This document shows positions 58,553 to 64,000 of a DNA stretch of 64,000 bases, in pieces. The DNA is from Mycobacterium nebraskense (GTDB taxonomy: Bacteria > Actinomycetota > Actinomycetes > Mycobacteriales > Mycobacteriaceae). The stretch lies in assembly GCF_002102255.1 (NCBI RefSeq), contig NZ_LQPH01000148.1, forward strand, positions 1 to 64,000, read 5' to 3'. The translations under genes were made by a program, and so were the position numbers. Below the pieces are notes generated by a model. It was not told the DNA's origin, did no database searches, and saw nothing but the letters and a program-made list of their open reading frames with translations. Positions within the stretch are counted from its first letter, which is position 1, and every line of letters starts with the position of its first letter.

Positions 58553-60091
58553 GTGCACGCCCACCTCGCCGCGACGACCTCACGAGAGGACTTCCGCCAG
58601 CTCGCAGCCGAGCACCGCGTGGTTCCGGTGACCCGCAAGGTGCTGGCCGACAGCGAGACGCCGCTGTCGGCCTACCGCAAGCTGGCCGCCAACCGCCCCG
58701 GCACGTTCCTGCTGGAATCCGCCGAGCACGGCCGATCCTGGTCGCGGTGGTCGTTCATCGGCGCGGGAGCGCCGTCGGCGCTGACCGTCCGCGACGGCGA
58801 AGCGGTCTGGCTGGGGGCCGTGCCGCAGGACGCGCCCACCGGCGGCGACCCGCTGCAGGCGCTCCGGGCCACCCTCGAGCTGCTGGCCACCGGGGCGCTG
58901 CCCGGACTGCCGCCGCTGTCCGGCGGCATGGTCGGTTTGTTCGCCTACGACATGGTGCGGCGCCTGGAACGCCTGCCCGAACTGGCCGTCGACGACCTGC
59001 ACCTGCCGGACATGCTGCTGCTGCTGGCCACCGACGTGGCGGCCGTCGACCACCACGAGGGCACCATCACGCTGATCGCCAACGCGGTGAACTGGAACGG
59101 CACCGACGAGCGGGTCGACGAGGCCTACGACGACGCGCTGGCCCGCCTGGACGTGATGACCTCGGCGCTCGGCCAGCCGCTGCCGTCCACGGTCGCCACG
59201 TTCGACAGGCCCGAGCCGCGGTACCGCTCGCAGCGCACCATCGAGGAGTACGGGAAGATCGTCGACTACCTCGTCGACCAGATCGCCGCCGGCGAGGCCT
59301 TCCAGGTCGTCCCCTCCCAGCGCTTCGAGATGGACACCGACGTCGATCCGATCGACGTGTACCGGATGCTGCGGGTCACCAACCCGAGCCCGTATATGTA
59401 CCTGCTGCATGTCCCGAATGGCACTGGCGGAACTGACTTTTCGGTCGTCGGGTCCAGTCCGGAGGCGCTGGTCACGGTCCACGACGACTGGGCGACCACG
59501 CATCCGATCGCCGGGACCCGGTGGCGCGGGCAGACCGACGAAGAGGATCAGCTGCTGGAGAAGGAACTGCTGGCCGACGAGAAGGAGCGTGCCGAGCACC
59601 TGATGCTGGTTGACCTGGGCCGCAACGATCTTGGCCGGGTCTGCGCGCCCGGCACCGTGCGCGTCGAGGATTACAGCCACATCGAGCGGTACAGCCACGT
59701 CATGCACCTGGTGTCGACGGTGACGGGGATGCTCGCCGAGGGCCGGACCGCGCTGGACGCGGTGACGGCCTGCTTCCCGGCCGGCACGCTGTCGGGTGCC
59801 CCGAAGGTGCGGGCCATGGAGCTGATCGAGGAGGTGGAGAAGACGCGCCGCGGCCTCTACGGCGGCGTGGTCGGCTACCTCGACTTCGCCGGCAACGCCG
59901 ACTTCGCGATCGCCATCCGCACCGCGCTGATGCGCGACGGCACCGCCTATGTGCAGGCCGGCGGCGGGGTGGTGGCCGACTCCAACGGCCCGTACGAGTA
60001 CACCGAGGCCTCCAACAAGGCGCGCGCGGTGCTCAACGCGATCGCCGCCGCCGAGACCCTGACCCCGCCGGACTCCGGCCGCCATGACTGA
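58553..60091 (+). CDS. trpE: Anthranilate synthase component I
   Basis: The 512-residue enzyme turns chorismate to anthranilate with ammonia from a glutaminase subunit encoded elsewhere. The N-terminal tryptophan-feedback segment is FLLESAEHGRSWSRWSFIG, near residues 52-70. The chorismate-binding domain contains GEAFQVVPSQRFE, SPEALVTVHD, HPIAGTRWRGQTDEEDQ and FPAGTLSGAPKVRAMELIEE. Length fits M. tuberculosis trpE (Rv1609, 516). GTG 58553 follows GGGAGG. No tryptophan-rich leader peptide is visible in the 94-base upstream gap. Confidence 0.96.
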   Translation: MHAHLAATTSREDFRQLAAEHRVVPVTRKVLADSETPLSAYRKLAANRPGTFLLESAEHGRSWSRWSFIGAGAPSALTVRDGEAVWLGAVPQDAPTGGDPLQALRATLELLATGALPGLPPLSGGMVGLFAYDMVRRLERLPELAVDDLHLPDMLLLLATDVAAVDHHEGTITLIANAVNWNGTDERVDEAYDDALARLDVMTSALGQPLPSTVATFDRPEPRYRSQRTIEEYGKIVDYLVDQIAAGEAFQVVPSQRFEMDTDVDPIDVYRMLRVTNPSPYMYLLHVPNGTGGTDFSVVGSSPEALVTVHDDWATTHPIAGTRWRGQTDEEDQLLEKELLADEKERAEHLMLVDLGRNDLGRVCAPGTVRVEDYSHIERYSHVMHLVSTVTGMLAEGRTALDAVTACFPAGTLSGAPKVRAMELIEEVEKTRRGLYGGVVGYLDFAGNADFAIAIRTALMRDGTAYVQAGGGVVADSNGPYEYTEASNKARAVLNAIAAAETLTPPDSGRHD

Positions 60092-60761
60092 GGGCCGGCC
60101 GAATCGGCGGGCCCGGCTGGTCGTCGGGGTGGCCCAGGCGCTCCTGGTGCTGTCCGCGGCGGCCTTGTGGGCGGCATCCCGGCTGCCGTGGGTGGTGATC
60201 CGGTCGTTCGACGGGCTGGGGCCGCCACGCGAGGTGACGTTGTCCGGCGCATCGTGGTCGACGGCTCTGGTGCCGTTGGCGGTGCTCATGCTGGCGACGG
60301 CCGTAGCGGCGATCGCGGTCCGCGGCTGGCCGCTGCGGGCGCTCGCCGGGCTGCTGGCGGTCGCCAGCCTGGCGGTCGGATACCTCGGGGTCAGTCTGTG
60401 GGTGCTCCCGGAGGTCGCCGTGCGCGGGGCCGATCTGGCGCACGTCGCGGTCATGTCGCTGGTGGGCAGCGAGCGGCGCTATTGGGGGGCGGGCATCGCG
60501 GTGGCCGCGGCGGTGTGCACCCTGATCGCCGCCGTCCTGTTGCTGCGGTCGGCCGGCGATTCCGGGTCGGCCCGGTTGAGCGTGGAAAAGTATGCGGCGC
60601 CTGCGACGCGCCGCTCAAATGCGCTACGCGATGACCCCGATGGCGCGATGCTGGAGAAGGCGGAGACGCCGGAAATGTCGGAGCGGATGATCTGGGACGC
60701 GCTTGACGAGGGTCGCGACCCGACCGATCGGTCCCGCGAGTCGGACACCGAGGGTCGGTGA
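60084..60761 (+). CDS. Trp-operon-associated membrane protein (Rv1610-like)
   Basis: This 225-residue protein has four hydrophobic helices (about 11-31, 56-79, 84-105 and 131-153) and a charged cytoplasmic tail. WAASRLPWVVIRSFDGLGPPREVTLSGASWS after the first helix is the signature of the Trp-biosynthesis-associated membrane family (TIGR02234), found between trpE and trpC in actinobacteria. Function unknown; a role in tryptophan or precursor transport has no direct support. Length fits M. tuberculosis Rv1610 (235). Its start overlaps trpE by eight bases. Confidence 0.9.
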   Translation: MTEGRPNRRARLVVGVAQALLVLSAAALWAASRLPWVVIRSFDGLGPPREVTLSGASWSTALVPLAVLMLATAVAAIAVRGWPLRALAGLLAVASLAVGYLGVSLWVLPEVAVRGADLAHVAVMSLVGSERRYWGAGIAVAAAVCTLIAAVLLLRSAGDSGSARLSVEKYAAPATRRSNALRDDPDGAMLEKAETPEMSERMIWDALDEGRDPTDRSRESDTEGR

Positions 60762-60874
60762 CGGGCCGCAAGCCGAGGGCCGCTACCCTTCATTCACGTC
60801 GTCGCGATCGGCTGTGGTTTGTCAGGTTGGCCGTGGGGTGACGACGGGTGACAGCACGAAGGGAAGCAACAGGC

Positions 60875-61693
60875 ATGAGTCCGGCTACCGTGCTTGACTC
60901 CATCCTCGAGGGAGTCCGGGCCGACGTTGCCGCGCGCGAAGCCCTCATCAGCTTGTCCGAAATCAAAGCCGCCGCTGCAGCCGCGCCGCCACCGCGCGAC
61001 GTGATGGCCGCCCTGCGCGAGCCCGGCATCGGCGTCATCGCCGAAGTCAAGCGCGCCAGTCCGTCGGCGGGATCCCTGGCGACCATTGCCGATCCGGCAA
61101 AACTGGCCCGGGCGTACGAGGACGGCGGAGCCCGAGTCATCAGTGTTTTGACCGAGGAGCGGCGCTTTCACGGCTCACTCGACGACCTCGATGCGGTTCG
61201 GGCCGCGGTCTCGATACCGGTATTGCGGAAAGACTTTGTCGTGCAGCCGTATCAGATCCACGAAGCCCGCGCGCACGGCGCCGACATGTTGTTGCTCATC
61301 GTTGCCGCGCTGGACCAGTCGGCCCTGGTGTCGATGCTGGACCGTACCGAATCGCTGGGCATGACAGCTCTTGTCGAGGTGCACACCGAGCAGGAGGCCG
61401 ACCGGGCGCTGAAGGCCGGCGCCAATGTGATCGGTGTCAACGCGCGCGATCTCGCGACGCTGGAGGTCGACCGGGATTGCTTCGCGCGCATCGCTCCCGG
61501 GTTGCCCAGCAATGTGATCAGGATCGCCGAGTCCGGTGTCCGTGGCACCGGGGATCTGTTGGCGTATGCCGGTGCCGGTGCGGACGCCGTTTTGGTCGGT
61601 GAGGGTCTGGTCAAAAGCGGCGACCCGCGTGCCGCGGTCGCCGACCTGGTCACCGCGGGTACCCACCCGTCCTGTCCGAAACCGTCTCGCTAG
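60875..61693 (+). CDS. trpC: Indole-3-glycerol phosphate synthase
   Basis: The 272-residue barrel enzyme closes the indole ring from carboxyphenylaminodeoxyribulose phosphate. VIAEVKRASPSAG holds the catalytic Lys, VLRKDFVVQPYQIHEARAHGAD another Lys and the active-site Glu region, and IGVNARDLATL and AESGVRGTGD complete the phosphate site. Length equals M. tuberculosis trpC (Rv1611, 272). ATG 60875 follows GAAGGGAAG. The 113-base gap upstream could hold an internal promoter of the trpCBA-lgt unit. Confidence 0.96.
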   Translation: MSPATVLDSILEGVRADVAAREALISLSEIKAAAAAAPPPRDVMAALREPGIGVIAEVKRASPSAGSLATIADPAKLARAYEDGGARVISVLTEERRFHGSLDDLDAVRAAVSIPVLRKDFVVQPYQIHEARAHGADMLLLIVAALDQSALVSMLDRTESLGMTALVEVHTEQEADRALKAGANVIGVNARDLATLEVDRDCFARIAPGLPSNVIRIAESGVRGTGDLLAYAGAGADAVLVGEGLVKSGDPRAAVADLVTAGTHPSCPKPSR

Positions 61694-61767
61694 TCGTCAA
61701 GTGATTTGAAGAGCCCCGGCGCTGAAACGTTGAACCTGATGAGCCGTCCCCGCGTAGAGCCTTGGTG

Positions 61768-63030
61768 ATGGTCAACCTGTCCCGCCCGGACCTTCCCCTT
61801 CCGAGTGCAGCCGTCGCCGAACCCACCCGCCACGAACCTGATGCGGGTGGCCATTTCGGCGTATACGGCGGCCGCTACGTCGCGGAGGCGTTGATGGCGG
61901 TGATCGAAGAGGTCACTGCCGCCTACGAAAAGGAACGCATCAACCCCGATTTCCTGGACACCCTGGACGACCTGCAGGCCAACTACGCCGGCCGGCCCTC
62001 ACCGCTGTATGAGGCCACCCGGCTGTCCGAGCATGCCGGCTCGGCGCGCATCTTCCTCAAGCGAGAAGACCTGAACCACACCGGTTCTCACAAGATCAAC
62101 AACGTCCTCGGCCAAGCGTTGCTGGCCAAGAGGATGGGCAAGACCCGGGTCATCGCCGAGACCGGCGCCGGTCAGCACGGCGTGGCCACGGCCACCGCAT
62201 GCGCATTGTTCGGCCTGGAATGTGTCATCTACATGGGCGCCGTTGACACCGCGCGCCAGGCGCTCAACGTGGCGCGGATGCGACTGCTGGGCGCCGAGGT
62301 CGTGTCGGTCCAGAGCGGCTCGAAAACTCTCAAAGACGCCATCAACGAGGCGTTTCGTGATTGGGTGACCAACGCCGACAACACCTATTACTGCTTCGGC
62401 ACCGCAGCCGGGCCGCATCCCTTCCCGACGATGGTTCGCGATTTTCAGCGAATCATCGGGTTGGAGGCGCGCGTGCAGATCCAGGCCCAGGCGGGCCGGT
62501 TGCCCGACGCGGTCGTGGCCTGTGTCGGCGGCGGATCCAACGCCATCGGTATCTTCCACCCGTTCATCGACGATCCGGGAGTGCGCCTGGTCGGCTTCGA
62601 GGCGGCCGGCGACGGCGTCGAAACCGGAAGGCACGCCGCGACTTTCGCCGGCGGTTCACCCGGGGCCTTCCAGGGATCGTTCTCTTACCTGCTGCAAGAC
62701 GAGGACGGCCAGACCATCGAATCCCATTCGATCTCAGCGGGTCTGGATTATCCCGGGGTGGGCCCCGAACACGCATATCTCAAGGAGACCGGGCGTGCCG
62801 AATACCGGCCGATCACCGACGCGGAGGCGATGGATGCGTTTGCCCTGCTGTGCCGCACCGAGGGCATCATCCCGGCCATCGAATCGGCGCACGCGGTCGC
62901 CGGCGCGGTCAAGCTGGGCCTCGAGTTGGGGCAGGGCGCGATCATCGTGGTGAACCTGTCGGGCCGGGGCGACAAGGACGTCGAGACGGCCGCGAAATGG
63001 TTCGGCTTGCTGGGGCCCAGCGAGCGATGA
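61768..63030 (+). CDS. trpB: Tryptophan synthase beta chain
   Basis: The 420-residue PLP enzyme joins indole and serine to tryptophan. Lys109 in HTGSHKINNVLGQ is the PLP lysine; ETGAGQHGVATATACA and ACVGGGSNAIGIFHPF bind cofactor, and YLKETGRAEY lies at the allosteric interface. ATG 61768 is preceded by GTG 61765 and TTG 61762 in frame, so the exact start is open. The stop overlaps trpA by four bases, fitting the obligate alpha2-beta2 complex. Confidence 0.96.
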   Translation: MVNLSRPDLPLPSAAVAEPTRHEPDAGGHFGVYGGRYVAEALMAVIEEVTAAYEKERINPDFLDTLDDLQANYAGRPSPLYEATRLSEHAGSARIFLKREDLNHTGSHKINNVLGQALLAKRMGKTRVIAETGAGQHGVATATACALFGLECVIYMGAVDTARQALNVARMRLLGAEVVSVQSGSKTLKDAINEAFRDWVTNADNTYYCFGTAAGPHPFPTMVRDFQRIIGLEARVQIQAQAGRLPDAVVACVGGGSNAIGIFHPFIDDPGVRLVGFEAAGDGVETGRHAATFAGGSPGAFQGSFSYLLQDEDGQTIESHSISAGLDYPGVGPEHAYLKETGRAEYRPITDAEAMDAFALLCRTEGIIPAIESAHAVAGAVKLGLELGQGAIIVVNLSGRGDKDVETAAKWFGLLGPSER

Positions 63031-63839
63031 CCGTGGAACAAAGGCAAGCCAGCAGGCTCGGGCCGGTCTTCGACGTGTGCCGCAAAGAAAATCGCGCGGC
63101 GCTGATTGGCTACCTGCCCACCGGCTACCCCGACGTGCCGGCCTCGGTGGACGGAATGCTCGCCCTGGTCGAATCCGGTTGCGACATCATCGAAGTCGGT
63201 GTGCCCTATTCGGATCCCGGCATGGACGGGCCGACCATTGCCCGGGCCACCGAGGTCGCACTGCACGGGGGAGTGCGGGTCCGGGACACTCTTGGCGCGG
63301 TCGAGGCGATCAGTGCGGCCGGCGGGCGCGCGGTGGTGATGACCTACTGGAATCCCGTGTTGCGTTATGGGGTCGACGCGTTCGCGCGGGACCTCGCGGC
63401 GGCCGGGGGGCACGGGCTGATCACTCCAGACCTCATCCCCGACGAAGCCGGCCTGTGGCTGGCGGCAGCTGAGGAGCATCGGTTGGATCGCATTTTCCTG
63501 GTGGCGCCGTCGTCGACGCCGCAACGGTTGGCGATGACGGTCGAGGCATCGCGGGGATTCGTCTACGCTGCCTCCACGATGGGTGTAACCGGGGCGCGTG
63601 ACGCGGTGTCGCAGGCCGCGCCCGAACTGGTGCAGCGGATAAAGGCGGTGTCGGACATACCCGTCGGCGTCGGCCTGGGCGTGCGGTCGCGGGAGCAGGC
63701 TGCCCAGATTGGCAGCTATGCCGACGGTGTCATCGTCGGTTCCGCGCTGGTATCGGCGCTCGGTGACGGTGGGTTGCCGGCGTTGCGGGCGCTGACCGAG
63801 GAACTGGCCGCCGGTGTTCGGCAGAGGGCGTCCGCCTGA
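63027..63839 (+). CDS. trpA: Tryptophan synthase alpha chain
   Basis: This 270-residue barrel subunit cleaves indoleglycerol phosphate and channels indole to TrpB. LVESGCDIIEVGVPYSDPGMDGPTIARA contains the catalytic Glu (near residue 52) and Asp (near 63). FVYAASTMGVTGAR and VGVGLGVRSREQAAQIGSYADGVIVGSAL bind phosphate. Length equals M. tuberculosis trpA (Rv1613). It overlaps trpB at the start and shares one base with lgt at the stop. Confidence 0.96.
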   Translation: MTVEQRQASRLGPVFDVCRKENRAALIGYLPTGYPDVPASVDGMLALVESGCDIIEVGVPYSDPGMDGPTIARATEVALHGGVRVRDTLGAVEAISAAGGRAVVMTYWNPVLRYGVDAFARDLAAAGGHGLITPDLIPDEAGLWLAAAEEHRLDRIFLVAPSSTPQRLAMTVEASRGFVYAASTMGVTGARDAVSQAAPELVQRIKAVSDIPVGVGLGVRSREQAAQIGSYADGVIVGSALVSALGDGGLPALRALTEELAAGVRQRASA

Positions 63840-64000
63840 TGACGATGTTGCCGACGTATTTTCCCAGCCCGCCCCAAGGTGTCTGGCACCTCGGGCCGCT
63901 GCCCATTCGTGCCTACGCCCTATTCATCATCACCGGCATCGTGGTGGCGCTGCTGATCGGCGACCGGCGCTGGGAGGCCCGCGGCGGGCAGCGCGGTGTC
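63839..64000 (+). CDS. lgt: Prolipoprotein diacylglyceryl transferase, 5' part only
   Basis: Only the first 54 residues lie in the window; the gene continues beyond the right edge. TYFPSPPQGVWHLGPLPIRAYALFIITGIVVALLIGDRRW is the conserved Lgt start with its first membrane helix. Lgt attaches diacylglycerol to the lipobox cysteine of prelipoproteins, such as the cupredoxin-like lipoprotein at 37252-37623. ATG 63839 shares a base with the trpA stop, the same arrangement as M. tuberculosis trpA-lgt (Rv1614). Confidence 0.92.
   Translation, partial: MTMLPTYFPSPPQGVWHLGPLPIRAYALFIITGIVVALLIGDRRWEARGGQRGV

Overview
The window is high-GC, gene-dense chromosomal DNA from a mycobacterium. Gene order follows Mycobacterium tuberculosis from about Rv1543 to Rv1614 (fatty-acyl reductase, dnaE1, fadD11, plsB1, ilvA, treZYX, ripD, bioAFD, bioB, nadABC, hisDCBHA-impA-FI, chaA, bcpB, trpE-C-B-A, lgt). 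Accessory genes that I do not know from the tubercle bacillus at these places point to a non-tuberculous, Mycobacterium avium-like species. Species assignment is inference; synteny and protein lengths are recalled knowledge compared with what the sequence shows. No rRNA, tRNA, CRISPR array, transposase or prophage was seen.

Layout. 0.3-6.4 kb: two short-chain dehydrogenases, a START-like protein and dnaE1. 6.4-8.4 kb (minus): a thiocyanate-hydrolase/cobalt nitrile-hydratase-like cluster with a fused beta subunit. 8.5-9.9 kb: an F420-type oxidoreductase divergent from a cysteine-rich MerR regulator and a glyoxalase-fold protein. 10-14.5 kb: fadD11-plsB1 acyl-lipid genes and a DUF6065-like protein. 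14.5-17.5 kb: a flavin monooxygenase operon divergent from its likely TetR regulator, then a Ddn-like protein. 17.5-22 kb: ilvA, a PAP2 phosphatase, and a B6-like pair (PNPOx-fold protein divergent from a MocR/PdxR-like regulator). 22-28.3 kb (minus): treX-treY-treZ, converting glycogen to trehalose. 28.3-32.2 kb (minus): a membrane acyltransferase, the catalytically dead cell-wall protein RipD and a membrane protein.

32.2-41.8 kb: biotin genes bioA-bioF-bioD plus a 2H phosphoesterase, then bioB-bsaP-Rv1591. Between them lies a minus-strand operon of four membrane or exported proteins (a 56-aa one-helix protein, a 618-aa polytopic protein with intramembrane His/Asp, a cupredoxin-like lipoprotein and a 454-aa polytopic protein); this is the best candidate here for an uncharacterised system. 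41.8-47.6 kb: a secreted-type lipase, then NrtR divergent from nadABC over a clear operator. 47.6-49.8 kb: a TetR/zinc-alcohol-dehydrogenase divergent pair and a second Ddn-like protein. 49.8-56.3 kb: an almost gapless histidine operon with an inositol-monophosphatase-family gene inside it. 56.3-58.5 kb: a WhiB4-like Fe-S regulator, ChaA and BcpB. 58.5-64 kb: tryptophan genes and the start of lgt, which runs off the window.

Regulatory DNA is unusually legible: perfect or near-perfect dyads sit in front of the MerR, TetR (two loci), MocR and NrtR regulators, and several convergent gene pairs are separated by inverted or tandem repeats.
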